This document shows positions 25,580 to 35,706 of a stretch of 64,000 bases of DNA, one piece after another. Both the position numbers and the translations under genes were made by a program. Each line of letters starts with the position of its first letter. The stretch's first letter is position 1. The stretch is from Flavobacterium pectinovorum (GTDB lineage Bacteria > Bacteroidota > Bacteroidia > Flavobacteriales > Flavobacteriaceae), in NCBI RefSeq assembly GCF_022802975.1, contig NZ_JAFEVZ010000008.1, positions 171,782 through 235,781 of the forward strand. Direction: 5' to 3'. The notes beneath the pieces are model-generated. The model did no database searches and had not been told where the DNA came from. It saw only the letters and a list, made by a program, of their open reading frames with translations.

Positions 25580-26218
25580 ATGAATACCATTTTGATAGGA
25601 ATTATCATTGCCAATGTTTTGATTAGTTATAAAGGTTTTAACGATCTTTATTTTTTTAGAAAGTACGAATTCCATGTAGGAAGCATTCGTTCAGGAGAAC
25701 AAATCAGGATGCTCTCATCCGGTTTTTTGCATGTAGATATGATGCATTTGATGTTTAATATGCTGACACTTTGGTTTTTTGCACCGGTAGTTTTAAATTG
25801 GCTGGGTACTTTTTCTTTTGTTTTGGTTTATTTAGGGAGTTTAATTTTTGGAAGCCTCCTTACGATGTTTTTTCATAAAAACGATTATAGCTACAGGGCT
25901 GTAGGTGCATCCGGAGCTGTAACTGGGGTTTTGTATTCGGCTATTTTACTGCAGCCTGATATGATGTTGGGAATCTTTTTTGTCATTCCGATTCCGGCTT
26001 ATCTTTTCGGAATTTTATATTTATTGTATTCGATTTATGGAATGAAAGCAAAAAATGACAATATTGGTCATACGGCACATTTTGGAGGTGCTGTAGGGGG
26101 GTATTTGATTACTTTGATAAAAGAACCGTCATTAATTTCAGATCATAGTTTGATGACGATTTTATTGGCAATTCCAATTTTAATACTTTTTGTAATGGCC
26201 AAATTAGGAAAATTATAA
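25580..26218 (+). CDS. rhomboid-family intramembrane serine protease
   Basis: A 212-residue membrane protein with six hydrophobic segments. The catalytic serine is Ser111 in VGASGAVTGVLYSA and the histidine is His167 in GHTAHFGGAVGGY. The oxyanion asparagine region is HLMFNMLTLWFF (about 56-67). I chose the ATG at 25580 because it begins with the first transmembrane helix (MNTILIGIIIANVLIS). A longer frame from a TTG at 25463 would add 39 non-rhomboid residues and overlap the divergent acyltransferase start. Confidence 0.9.
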   Translation: MNTILIGIIIANVLISYKGFNDLYFFRKYEFHVGSIRSGEQIRMLSSGFLHVDMMHLMFNMLTLWFFAPVVLNWLGTFSFVLVYLGSLIFGSLLTMFFHKNDYSYRAVGASGAVTGVLYSAILLQPDMMLGIFFVIPIPAYLFGILYLLYSIYGMKAKNDNIGHTAHFGGAVGGYLITLIKEPSLISDHSLMTILLAIPILILFVMAKLGKL

Positions 26219-26270
26219 TGATGGCATAACTTTTGAAATGCCCTTATCAACAATTTAAAATATAACAAAA

Positions 26271-26963
26271 ATGAAAAAACTAGTATTATTTTTAACAATC
26301 ATGTTTATGACTATGTCTTATGGCCAGGAAACCAAACAAATTCCTCTTATCAATGTAAACGGGGAAGGAAAAGTAAAAGTAGCGCCAGATCAGGTTTGTA
26401 TTTCGGCTACGATTGAAACAAAAGGAAATAATGCTAAAGATGTCAAAAAGCAAAATGACGAGAAAATGGATGCTGTTTTAAAATTCATTAAAAAGATGAA
26501 TATTCCAACAGCAGATTTTAAAACCAAACAAGTTGCGCTGAATCCGCAATATGATTACGAGAAAAAGAAAACAAGTTATAATGCAGTACAAACTGTAGAA
26601 ATAGTGGTAAAAGATCTGTCTAAATATGACGAACTGATGGAAGGTTTGGTACAGCAGGGAATTAACCGTATTGACCGCGTATCTTTTGAATCGTCAAAAG
26701 AGTTACTATTGCAGTCTGAAGCCAGAAAATTAGCAATGAAAGATGCTAAAGTAAAAGCAGACGATTATGTTTCTGTATTAGGTCAAAAAGTTGGAAAAGC
26801 TTTCGTTATATCAGATAATTCACAGGTGTACCGTCCACAGCCAATGTATGCCTCTATGAGAATGAAAGAAAGTGCAGATGCATTGGGAGCTTCAAATGAA
26901 ACTCTGGCTATTGGAGAAATTGAAATTACGGCAAATGTGAGCGTTAGTTTTATTCTGGACTAA
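26271..26963 (+). CDS. SIMPL-domain (DUF541) periplasmic protein
   Basis: A 230-residue secreted protein: signal peptide 1-18 (MKKLVLFLTIMFMTMSYG), then the SIMPL/DUF541 domain (INVNGEGKVKVAPDQVCISATIETKGNNAKDVKKQND). SIMPL proteins such as BP26 and YggE form periplasmic ring assemblies and are linked to oxidative-stress tolerance. The specific role here is unknown. A terminator follows. Confidence 0.88.
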   Translation: MKKLVLFLTIMFMTMSYGQETKQIPLINVNGEGKVKVAPDQVCISATIETKGNNAKDVKKQNDEKMDAVLKFIKKMNIPTADFKTKQVALNPQYDYEKKKTSYNAVQTVEIVVKDLSKYDELMEGLVQQGINRIDRVSFESSKELLLQSEARKLAMKDAKVKADDYVSVLGQKVGKAFVISDNSQVYRPQPMYASMRMKESADALGASNETLAIGEIEITANVSVSFILD

Positions 26964-26985
26964 AACATTTAAAATCCAATATCAT

Positions 26986-27028
26986 AAATTCCAAATTCCA
27001 ATTTAGTATTGGGATTTGGAATTTTTTT
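26986..27028 (+). terminator. intrinsic terminator after the SIMPL gene
   Basis: AAATTCCAAATTCCAAT pairs with ATTGGGATTTGGAATTT with one mismatch around a 5-base loop and is followed by TTTT. Confidence 0.88.
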
Positions 27029-27160
27029 ATTCTAAAACATTAACTTTTATTGCTAAAATTCATTTGGTTCACGATTTTGTAGTGAAATAAAAAGACCGTT
27101 TTAAATTACTTATGGATTGATTTCTTAGATTTGTATTAAGCATCATAAAAAACTTGTATC

Positions 27161-28126
27161 ATGCCAATAATTGAACAATCAGAATATGATTCTCCTTCTG
27201 TAATTCATCGCAACAGACACATTTCTACTATTTATGCTGCTTTGTTTAAAAAGTTTGAAGCTCCTGACTACACAAGAAAAAAGCATGAATTAAGTGACGG
27301 AGATTTTATCAATATCGATTTTATTGTAAATGATCCTAAAAAGGCAGTTATTTTATGTCATGGTTTAGAAGGTGATTCGCGCAGGACATACAATAATAGC
27401 TGTTCGGCTTATTTTCAGCAAAAAGGTTTTTCAGTTTTTGCATGGAATAACCGCACCTGTGGAGGCGAAATGAACCGACTTCCGAGACTTTATCATCACG
27501 GCGCAGTTGATGACCTTGATGAAGTGGTTCAGTTTGTTTTAAAGAAAGGATTCGAAGAGGTTTATCTCATTGGTTATTCAATGGGAGGTGTTCAGCTTCT
27601 GAATTATTTGGGCTGGACAAAAATCGATAAGCGCATAAAAGCGGCTGTTTCGATTTCAGTACCCACTCATATAGCAACAAGTGCTGCTGTCCTCAAACAA
27701 GGTTTTAACAGAGTTTATTTAAAGAATTTTACAATAGATATTAAAAGAAAGCTGAAATACAAAGCGGCACAGTTTCCTGATTTTATAAACCGTGATCAGA
27801 TTGATAAAATTTCTACTTTTGATGAAGTTGACCAGTATTTTACAGCTCCATTGCACGGCTTTGCAAGCAGGGACGATTATTACGAGCGTGTTTCGCCGGA
27901 GTTTTCCTTAAAAAATATCACTACTCCGGTTTTAATTATTAATTCACTTGATGATCCTTTTTTAGGAGAGAGATGCTACCCGAGAACTATTGCTCAGGAC
28001 AGTACGTATGTTTATCTCGAAACCCCAAAATATGGTGGGCACTGTGCTTTTCCTATGCGAAATTCAACCTATTCTTATGCAGAGAAAAGAGCTTATGAGT
28101 TTTTTGAATCCTGCAGGTTAAATTAA
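27161..28126 (+). CDS. YheT-like alpha/beta hydrolase
   Basis: A 321-residue alpha/beta-fold hydrolase of the YheT/ABHD1-3 group. It has the family start HRNRHISTIYAALF, the oxyanion strand VILCHGLEGDSRRTY, the nucleophile elbow GYSMGGVQLL, the acid in NSLDDPFLGERCYP and the histidine in GGHCAFP. The family includes esterases and lipases of unclear natural substrate. It stands alone between the SIMPL gene and a long gap. A TAGATTTG box at 27126-27133 is a possible -7 element. Confidence 0.88.
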   Translation: MPIIEQSEYDSPSVIHRNRHISTIYAALFKKFEAPDYTRKKHELSDGDFINIDFIVNDPKKAVILCHGLEGDSRRTYNNSCSAYFQQKGFSVFAWNNRTCGGEMNRLPRLYHHGAVDDLDEVVQFVLKKGFEEVYLIGYSMGGVQLLNYLGWTKIDKRIKAAVSISVPTHIATSAAVLKQGFNRVYLKNFTIDIKRKLKYKAAQFPDFINRDQIDKISTFDEVDQYFTAPLHGFASRDDYYERVSPEFSLKNITTPVLIINSLDDPFLGERCYPRTIAQDSTYVYLETPKYGGHCAFPMRNSTYSYAEKRAYEFFESCRLN

Positions 28127-28711
28127 GTTCAAAGATTTTAGAGATTTAGTTTTATATTATTTTAAATATTGATAAAGAGATATTTGTGTTTTTATAAAAT
28201 GAATTTCGTAAAAGAGAAAAATCAGAATGTATAGATGTTTAAAATTAGAAGAATCCTAATTCGTTTATTCAGAAACCAGGATTTATTCTCTTTTGTTTAA
28301 TCCTCAACTTTTTTGAATTGATCCTTAGAATCTAGGTGTTTTTAGGAACCGAATAATCGTTCTAGAGTTAGTGATGATGTAAATTGTCCAAAATTTAAAG
28401 TGAAAAGTTAATTAAAAACCGAGAGAGCAAAAACAATAAACATTGTCAGAAATATCATGAAACCAATTATTAGCAAGGAAAAAATTTATGCAGTTGATAC
28501 ACCTTGCACTTACATTAGATTCATTACTTCAATTTTATATGAAGTACATAAAAAATACTTTTATTAATTAACGGTAATATATATTCTACATCTAATAAAT
28601 ATATTTTTGATAGATAATTCTTAAAAAGACAGATATTTATTTGTAATAACAAGAAAATTTGTTTGAATTGTTAACTTTTGGTTAAATTGCGGTCATATTT
28701 CGATTATAAAA
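28127..28711. other. 585-bp non-coding region upstream of the sigma/FecR locus
   Basis: No gene is visible. A palindrome TACTTCA-8-TGAAGTA lies at 28525-28546. The promoter of the sigma gene must be here, but no good TTG-N19-TAnnTTTG match stands out near 28712. Confidence 0.35.
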
Positions 28712-29281
28712 ATGATCATTTCTGACCACGAATTAATAGAGCGGCTTAAAGCGAACGACAAAGGTGCATTGACTATACTTTATGATAGTTTTTGTAAACA
28801 ACTTTTGGTGTTTTCTTATAATGTTTTAAAAGATAAAGAATTGTGTGAAGAAATGGTACAGGATGTTTTTATTGAAATATGGAACAGACGTTCTGAGCTT
28901 CAAATCAAAGTGTCATTGCAGAGTTATTTGTATGCCGCTGTGAGATACAAAATTTTCGCCGAGTTCAGAAAGGATAAAGCTATACGGGTTGAACTTTATG
29001 ATGACATCAATAGCAGACTGCAGTATTGTACACCAGAAACTAGAATGATTCATGAAGAATTAGAAGAACAGGTAAAACAAATTATCGGAAGTCTTCCCGA
29101 TAAATGTCAGCTGGTTTTTAATATGAGCAGAAATGAGGAATTAACTCATAAAGAAATTGCAGAACGTTTGGGGATTTCTGTAAGAACTGTCGAAACTCAT
29201 ATCACAAATGCTCTTAAAATGTTAAGAGATTCCTTAGGGTATGCCGTGACTCTTGAATTTATATTACACTTGTTAAAATAA
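28712..29281 (+). CDS. ECF sigma-70 factor (Bacteroides expansion family 1 type)
   Basis: A 189-residue ECF sigma factor. Region 2 is DKGALTILYDSFCKQLLVFSYNVLKDKELCEEMVQDVFIEIWNRR (about 16-60). Region 4 is LTHKEIAERLGISVRTVETHITNALKMLRDSL. It belongs to the type that partners with FecR anti-sigma factors and SusC-like receptors carrying an STN signalling domain, and both partners follow directly here. I infer that it drives transcription of the transport genes when the receptor is occupied. Confidence 0.93.
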   Translation: MIISDHELIERLKANDKGALTILYDSFCKQLLVFSYNVLKDKELCEEMVQDVFIEIWNRRSELQIKVSLQSYLYAAVRYKIFAEFRKDKAIRVELYDDINSRLQYCTPETRMIHEELEEQVKQIIGSLPDKCQLVFNMSRNEELTHKEIAERLGISVRTVETHITNALKMLRDSLGYAVTLEFILHLLK

Positions 29282-29442
29282 TTCAATAACACATGGTTAT
29301 TGAATTGTTAATACAATGACTTTGTTTTTATAAATTCATTATTTAAGCTTCTTTTTATTTGTGTTGTTTTGCGAATTTGATAAAAAATATTTTTCTTTTA
29401 CGTGTTGTTGCCTTTTATCTACACTATACATATATACATACA

Positions 29443-30621
29443 ATGGGAAAACAAAATTTAATGGATAATAACTTTAACAAACAGCATTTTCTAAAGCTCA
29501 TTGAGAAGTATCTCGATGGCAAAGCTTCTTTAGATGAGATAGAACTGCTAAATAACTATTGTTATAGTTTCCAGCAGGATAATGCTTGGGATGAATTTAA
29601 AACCGAGAGTGATTATAGAGACAGAATGCTTGAAAATATTCTGAAGGAAATTAAGGAGGATGAATCTCATGAGTCAAAAATAATAAGAATTTTTAGAAGC
29701 AATCTTTTTAAACTTAGTACTGCCGCAGCTGTCTTATTAATTATGTTTTCTACTGCAGTTTATAATAGTAACATTTTCAGTAAGATTCAAACACCTGTAA
29801 ATAAAGTTGTTTTTAACGATATTAAAATAGGAACTGATAAAGCTACATTAACAACTGAAGACGGCTCTGTAATAGTTCTTGAAAAAGGAAAATCTTTCAA
29901 AGGACAGAATGCTGCAAGTAATGGTGAGAAATTAGTTTATAATAGTGGAGGAGTAAAGACAACAAAAGCCTATAATTATTTATCGATTCCTCGTGGAGGG
30001 AGATTTTATTTGAAATTATCGGACGGCACAGAAGTGTGGTTGAATTCAGAATCAAAAATTAAGTATCCAATTGCATTTACTGAGGGAGAAACAAGAAACG
30101 TTGAGTTAGTCTATGGTGAAGCTTATTTTGAAGTGTCACCAAGCACAGCGCACAAAGGATCCCACTTTAATGTAAAAGTAAAAGACCAGAATGTTGAAGT
30201 TTTGGGTACACAATTTAATGTTAAAGCGTATGAAGATGAGGGCAATATTTTTACCACTTTAGTAGAAGGTAAAGTAGAATTATCAAATAACAAACATGTT
30301 ATAGAACTACATCCTAACCAACAAACCGTTCTAAATAAATCATCTAATATTATGAAAACTAAGTCGGTGGATGTCTATGACGATATCGCATGGAAAGACG
30401 GTGTATTTAGTTTTCAAAGAAAATCATTAAAAGAAATAACGTTGATATTATCAAGGTGGTATGATATTGATGTGGTGTTTAAAAATTCAACATTACAAAA
30501 TAAAGGATTTAATGGTTTGTTTGAAAAAAATCAGGGTATAGTAGAAATTTTAGAAACATTTAAAAAGTTAGGTGCTATATCCAAATATACCATTCGTGAG
30601 AAAACAGTTGTCCTGGAATAA
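29443..30621 (+). CDS. FecR-family anti-sigma factor
   Basis: A 392-residue inner-membrane anti-sigma factor. The cytoplasmic N-terminus (QHFLKLIEKYLDGKASLDEIELLNNYC) is followed by a transmembrane helix (LFKLSTAAAVLLIMFSTAVY). The periplasmic FecR domain (YNYLSIPRGGRFYLKLSDGTEVWLNSESKIKYP, then VEVLGTQFNVKAYEDEG) comes next, and the protein ends in a DUF4974 domain. It should transmit the receptor's signal to the sigma factor. I chose the ATG at 29443; the next ATG at 29461 is equally possible, and an upstream GTG at 29359 is not supported. Confidence 0.92.
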   Translation: MGKQNLMDNNFNKQHFLKLIEKYLDGKASLDEIELLNNYCYSFQQDNAWDEFKTESDYRDRMLENILKEIKEDESHESKIIRIFRSNLFKLSTAAAVLLIMFSTAVYNSNIFSKIQTPVNKVVFNDIKIGTDKATLTTEDGSVIVLEKGKSFKGQNAASNGEKLVYNSGGVKTTKAYNYLSIPRGGRFYLKLSDGTEVWLNSESKIKYPIAFTEGETRNVELVYGEAYFEVSPSTAHKGSHFNVKVKDQNVEVLGTQFNVKAYEDEGNIFTTLVEGKVELSNNKHVIELHPNQQTVLNKSSNIMKTKSVDVYDDIAWKDGVFSFQRKSLKEITLILSRWYDIDVVFKNSTLQNKGFNGLFEKNQGIVEILETFKKLGAISKYTIREKTVVLE

Positions 30622-30668
30622 AAATAATTAAGCAGGATAAAATATTAAAAAGTAAATAACAAAAAAAA

Positions 30669-30718
30669 AAAGAGAACGAAGCTGAATCATTTGGCGGTGA
30701 CAAACTTCGTATCTCTTT
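30669..30718 (+). promoter_or_regulatory. hairpin between fecR-like and susC-like genes
   Basis: AAAGAGA-a-CGAAG pairs with CTTCG-ta-TCTCTTT across a 23-base loop. The right arm is itself U-rich (TCTCTTTCTT). It could be an attenuator or partial terminator that sets the ratio of regulator to transporter, or it could stabilise the susC mRNA. Position and structure are seen; the function is inferred. Confidence 0.5.
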
Positions 30719-30769
30719 CTTAAATCAATAATTAATTAAACCAATGTCCAACTAATCAGAAACAAATTT

Positions 30770-33700
30770 ATGAATTTTAATTTAAATTCAGCCAGTTCCC
30801 AATTTAGGAAAAGGCTAACCGTATTACTTATGCGAACATTCCTATTGCTAATGAGTTTTGTACTTTTATCATTTAGTCCGACTAATTCTGTAGGGCAAGT
30901 AAAAGTAATGATAGAGTCGAGTAAAACACGTACAATCGATGAAGTTTTCGATTTAATAAAAAAACAAACCAATTATCATTTTGTCTACGAGCAGGATTTA
31001 AATCAGAAATTACCTTTAGTTTTAATACCAAAAGGCAAACTAACTGTAGATGAACTTTTAAAAAAAGTACTTGATAATACTAATTATGAGCATTTACAAT
31101 CAGGAAAAAACACGATTTTAATCAAAAAAAGAGAAATCCCGGCCCAGAAAATAACGGTTATGGGAAAGGTAACTGATAAATCAGGAATGCCGCTTCCGGG
31201 GGTAACGGTTCATATAAAAGGTAAGGCGACTGGGACTACAACAGATTTTGATGGTATATATAAATTAGAAGTATCATCTGGTCAGGATGTTATCGTATTT
31301 AGCTATGTAGGTTTTAAAACCATTGAAGTAAAAGTTAATTCTCAGAAAGTAATAAATCAAACTTTGTTAGAAGATGTCACAGAACTTGATGCTTTACAGA
31401 TCGTATCTACGGGATATCAAAACATTTCTAAAGAAAGAGCAACAGGGTCATTTCAGAAAATTAATGAAGAGGTTCTGGATTTTAAGATATCCCAGGATAT
31501 TATTTCAAAAATTGAAGGAGAGGTTTCAGGAGTATTATTTGATAATACTGATGGGGTAACCATACGAGGATTAAGTACTATTAATGCTAACGATGAGCCT
31601 TTAATTATTGTTGATGGTTTTCCGGTTTCTCAGGATTTAAATTCTATTAATCCCAATGATGTAAAAAGCATATCAATCCTTAAAGATGCCGCCGCCGCTT
31701 CTATATGGGGTATTCGGGCTGCTAATGGTGTAATCGTAATTGTTACTAAAAAAGGGAGTAATAAAGAAACACCAACAGTTAGTTTATCATCCATAACTAA
31801 AATTACGTCAAGATACGACCTGAATGATTTAAAATACGCACCTACGTCCAGTTATCTGCAATTCGAGAAACACAGAGCAGATAACAAATGGATTAATTAC
31901 CCAACCAATTACAGCGCACCAAGGTTAAGCAAAGGTATTGATACTTATTTAAAGCTAAACAATAAAACTATTACGCAAAGCCAGGCAGATGGTATTATTA
32001 ATGGATTATTAACTAAAGATAACAGAAATGAGTTTGAAGACTTATTTATGGCGAACACTATCTGGAGCCAGCATAATGCCAGCATATCAGGCGGAGGAAC
32101 ACACAATACCTATCGTGCTTCACTTACCTATAATAAAAACGAAAGTTTAAATTTTTTTAAAAATAATGATCGGGATGAAATTATTATTAACCTGAACAAC
32201 AGCATTAATCTTTCAAAAAAATGGCAGCTGAATTTAAATTTTAACTTTAATACCTACGGTTATAAAAACAACGGATTATCGTTTTCTGATTACAGCAACT
32301 TAAGCCAATATCAGGATATACTAGGAAGTAATGGAGAATATTTGCCGCAACGTTACGGATTTTACAATGCTACAACAGCCAGTAACTATCCTTATTCATG
32401 GGATTACAACCTAAAGCAGGAATATGATAATAAAAACAATGATACAAAAACAACCTTAATTCGTTTACAGTCGGAATTAAAATATGATATCACCGATTAT
32501 TTAAATATTCAGGGTAAATATCAATATGAATGGGGACAGAATACTATGAATAATTTATTTAATGAAAACACCTTTTACGTAAGAAACCTTGTTAATATTT
32601 ATACTGCCTATAATACAGCACAAGCTAAGTATGTAAGTACGATACCTAAAGGAAGTGTTCTGGCGAACCAATTTGGACAAAACAAAACACATTCCGGGAG
32701 GTTTCAGCTTAATTTAGATAAATCGTTTAACGACAGAGAACATAATATTACTTCTGTTGCAGGTTATGAAATCAGACAGGAGACAAGTAATAGTTTTGGG
32801 ACATCTAAATTTGGATATGATCCGGAATCCCTAACCTATGCCAATATTCCATTTGGTACCATAGTAAATATTTCTCCTTCCGGAACAGGAACGTTTAATG
32901 ACCCCACAACAATAACTGAAATTGAAAATCGATTTATATCTTATTTTGGCAATGCAGCCTATTCATTTAAAAGAAAATATATTCTTTCCGGAAGTATAAG
33001 ACTTGATGATGCGAACCTGTTTGGCGGAAACAGGGAGTACAGAAATATTCCACTATATTCAGTTGGACTTAAATGGAATTTACATGAAGAACCGTTTATG
33101 AAATCAATAAAGAATATTAATCTCTTAAGTCTTAGAGGAACGTATGGTAGTAACGGAAACGTAGATAATAGTACAAGTCCGTTTTTACAAGCCGGACTAT
33201 CTAGAGATTCTCAAACAAATAATCAATATGCTTTTGTTTCTACTGTAAAAAATCCATCATTAAGACTAGAGAAGACCTTTGTGCAAAACCTGGGGTTAGA
33301 CTTTGGATTTTTTGATAACAGATTAAGCGGGAACATTGAATACTATTACAAAAAGAGTATTGATTTATTATCGACAGTTTCTATTTCCTCTACTCTGGGA
33401 TTTAATTCGGCTCTTATAAATGCCGGAGTAATGACCAATAAAGGGGTAGATATGCAGTTAACCGGCCGCATCATCAATAATAAAAAGTTTAAATATGAAA
33501 CAACTTTAAACTTTAGTTATAATAAAAATGAAGTTACTAATGTTGATGTACCTACCCAAACCATAAATACCTACTTAGACGGAGAGCCATTAGAAGGCAA
33601 ACCATTACGATATTTGTTTAGTTATGATTATATCGGTTTAGATTCAAACGGATACCCATTGACATTAAATCAAAATGGGGATGTAATTGATGTAAATGGC

Positions 33701-34264
33701 AGAAATGAACAAGGAGTCAGTGACCTGATTACAGATGTAAATGCTTTGGTGTACAATGGTTCTTTGACACCTAAATATTATGGAGGCTGGATTAATAATT
33801 TTAATTATAAAAATTTTAATCTTCGAATTCTGACTACTTATAAGTTTGATTATGTATTTAGAAATAGGAATGTTTTTGATTATTATGATGTTCGTTATAC
33901 TCTCAATAGTGGTCATATACATCAGGATTACGATAAAAGATGGCAAAATCCAGGGGATGAAAATAATACTACTATACCGAGATTACCTGCGCTGGCAAAT
34001 GATTTAGCTAAACCCGGATATAATTACTACGCAAACGCAAATCAGTTTATTGATGATGCAAGTCATATCCGATTAAAGCAAATAGCATTAGGATACAATC
34101 TTAACAGTACTGCATTAAAAGCAATAGGTATTCAGCAATTTGAACTTGGTTTTCAAGCTGATAATCTGGCCATTTTTACTTTTAATAAATGGAATGTTGA
34201 TCCGGAAAGCATGTATTACAAAACACCAGCATCTTATACATTTAATATTAAAGCAAACTTTTAA
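30770..34264 (+). CDS. SusC/RagA-type TonB-dependent outer-membrane transporter with STN domain
   Basis: A 1164-residue TonB-dependent receptor. A hydrophobic signal segment lies at about 18-43. An N-terminal STN signalling domain follows (TIDEVFDLIKKQTNYHFVYEQDLNQKLPLV, about 55-120). The carboxypeptidase-regulatory-like domain (VMGKVTDKSGMPLPGVTVHIKGKATGTTTDFDG, about 129-205) and the plug (GVTIRGLSTINANDEPLIIVDGFPV, then ILKDAAAASIWGIRAANGVIVIVTKKG) come next, then a long beta-barrel. The STN domain with adjacent sigma and FecR genes indicates trans-envelope signalling. The import substrate is unknown; the neighbours suggest a peptide or protein-derived ligand. Confidence 0.94.
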   Translation: MNFNLNSASSQFRKRLTVLLMRTFLLLMSFVLLSFSPTNSVGQVKVMIESSKTRTIDEVFDLIKKQTNYHFVYEQDLNQKLPLVLIPKGKLTVDELLKKVLDNTNYEHLQSGKNTILIKKREIPAQKITVMGKVTDKSGMPLPGVTVHIKGKATGTTTDFDGIYKLEVSSGQDVIVFSYVGFKTIEVKVNSQKVINQTLLEDVTELDALQIVSTGYQNISKERATGSFQKINEEVLDFKISQDIISKIEGEVSGVLFDNTDGVTIRGLSTINANDEPLIIVDGFPVSQDLNSINPNDVKSISILKDAAAASIWGIRAANGVIVIVTKKGSNKETPTVSLSSITKITSRYDLNDLKYAPTSSYLQFEKHRADNKWINYPTNYSAPRLSKGIDTYLKLNNKTITQSQADGIINGLLTKDNRNEFEDLFMANTIWSQHNASISGGGTHNTYRASLTYNKNESLNFFKNNDRDEIIINLNNSINLSKKWQLNLNFNFNTYGYKNNGLSFSDYSNLSQYQDILGSNGEYLPQRYGFYNATTASNYPYSWDYNLKQEYDNKNNDTKTTLIRLQSELKYDITDYLNIQGKYQYEWGQNTMNNLFNENTFYVRNLVNIYTAYNTAQAKYVSTIPKGSVLANQFGQNKTHSGRFQLNLDKSFNDREHNITSVAGYEIRQETSNSFGTSKFGYDPESLTYANIPFGTIVNISPSGTGTFNDPTTITEIENRFISYFGNAAYSFKRKYILSGSIRLDDANLFGGNREYRNIPLYSVGLKWNLHEEPFMKSIKNINLLSLRGTYGSNGNVDNSTSPFLQAGLSRDSQTNNQYAFVSTVKNPSLRLEKTFVQNLGLDFGFFDNRLSGNIEYYYKKSIDLLSTVSISSTLGFNSALINAGVMTNKGVDMQLTGRIINNKKFKYETTLNFSYNKNEVTNVDVPTQTINTYLDGEPLEGKPLRYLFSYDYIGLDSNGYPLTLNQNGDVIDVNGRNEQGVSDLITDVNALVYNGSLTPKYYGGWINNFNYKNFNLRILTTYKFDYVFRNRNVFDYYDVRYTLNSGHIHQDYDKRWQNPGDENNTTIPRLPALANDLAKPGYNYYANANQFIDDASHIRLKQIALGYNLNSTALKAIGIQQFELGFQADNLAIFTFNKWNVDPESMYYKTPASYTFNIKANF

Positions 34265-34268
34265 CGAA

Positions 34269-35675
34269 ATGAAAAATATATATATAGTATTGATTTGCCT
34301 TATATCTTTAACGGCATGTAACAGAGAGGAGTGGCTGGATATAAAACCAAAAGGTATTATTATTCCTCAAAAAGTTTCAGATTACAGATTACTACTTGAT
34401 CAGTCTACAATCACTGCAACTTCTAAATCACCAGGGTTTGTAGTTTCACCTGCCAATACAGATTTAATGGCAGATGAATACCAATATGATAATCCAAATG
34501 TAAGTTCATTACTGAGTGATTCTGAGGAGAATATGTACTTGTGGAATGATAATTTTTTCAACCCAGATCAGGAAGATCTGGATTGGCAAAAATTATATGG
34601 TCAAATATATGTTACCAATCTTGTCTCTGAAGAAATAATGAATGCGGAGGGCAGTACTGATGATAAGTTAACGCTGCTGGCAGAAGCAAAAATTCACAAT
34701 GCCTATGCTTATTTTTCATTAGTCAATTTATATGCCACCCATTACAATCCGGCAACAGCCTCTAGTGTATTAGCAGTTCCATTTAGAAAAACTACCGATT
34801 TAGAAGATGTAAAGTTACCACGTGCGACGGTAAAGGAAATTTATGATCATGTTATAGAAAATATAACCTCTTCCATTCAATACTTGCCAGATTCGCAGGC
34901 TAATACAACTCTAAAACACAGACCGGCTAAAGTAACTGCTTATGCATTTTTAGCCAGGGTATATTTATATATGGGCGACTATGAAATGGCATTAAAATAC
35001 GCAGATATGACACTGGTTCTTAACAACAAGTTACTTAATTATAATACTGTTTCAAATAATCCTTCTTTTAGTATATTAATTAATATGCCACAACCCCAAA
35101 ATAACCCGGAAGTGATATGGTTAAAAAAATCTGCATTACCCTACAGAACATTAATTCTAACACAGGAACTATATAACTTATACGAGTCTAAAGACCAAAG
35201 AAAAAGACAATTTGGACCTTTAAGCAGTTTATTCGGTATTGCCGGAAATGATCAGGTATTTGCAACCTCCTATTTTACAACATTTAGATTTTGTGGGTTT
35301 TCTGTACCGGAAACTTTACTGGTAAGAGCGGAATGTAATGCCAGATTAAATCATTTAGATGCCGCTTTAGCCGATATTAACTATTTACGACAAAATCGTA
35401 TCCCGGCAAGTGATTATGTCGCTTTGACAAGTACCAGCCAAAGCGAAGTTATTAATATAGTGTTAAAACAAAGACGATTAGAGTTAGTAGGGCAGAGTTT
35501 ACGATTTTTTGACATTAAAAGAATAAATCAGTTTCACAATGCCAATATCAACTTAACTCACAAGTATAATGGACAAACGGCTGAGCTTAAGGCTAACAGT
35601 AAAAATTGGGCTGTGCCAATTGCTACAAAATACATTTTAGCAAACCCGGAAATTGGCGAAAATGATCGCGAATAA
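34269..35675 (+). CDS. SusD/RagB-type surface lipoprotein
   Basis: A 468-residue outer-membrane lipoprotein that caps the SusC-like channel and binds substrate. The lipobox SLTAC gives acylated Cys17. The SusD fold shows in the TPR-like helices (LLAEAKIHNAYAYFSLVNLYATHY), in RPAKVTAYAFLARVYLYMGDYEMALKYAD and in the C-terminal RAECNARLNHLDAALADINYLRQNRI and RRLELVGQSLRFFDIKR. I chose the ATG at 34269, 4 bp after the susC stop, because it starts the lipoprotein signal MKNIYIVLICLISLTAC; the longer frame overlaps susC. Confidence 0.93.
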   Translation: MKNIYIVLICLISLTACNREEWLDIKPKGIIIPQKVSDYRLLLDQSTITATSKSPGFVVSPANTDLMADEYQYDNPNVSSLLSDSEENMYLWNDNFFNPDQEDLDWQKLYGQIYVTNLVSEEIMNAEGSTDDKLTLLAEAKIHNAYAYFSLVNLYATHYNPATASSVLAVPFRKTTDLEDVKLPRATVKEIYDHVIENITSSIQYLPDSQANTTLKHRPAKVTAYAFLARVYLYMGDYEMALKYADMTLVLNNKLLNYNTVSNNPSFSILINMPQPQNNPEVIWLKKSALPYRTLILTQELYNLYESKDQRKRQFGPLSSLFGIAGNDQVFATSYFTTFRFCGFSVPETLLVRAECNARLNHLDAALADINYLRQNRIPASDYVALTSTSQSEVINIVLKQRRLELVGQSLRFFDIKRINQFHNANINLTHKYNGQTAELKANSKNWAVPIATKYILANPEIGENDRE

Positions 35676-35706
35676 GAAATTTTAACTATCAATAATTTTA
35701 ACATAA

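Noticed and set aside
34140..34268. Extended SusD-like start inside the susC gene
   Set aside because: The overlapping stretch is another frame of susC. The lipoprotein signal at 34269 decides the start.
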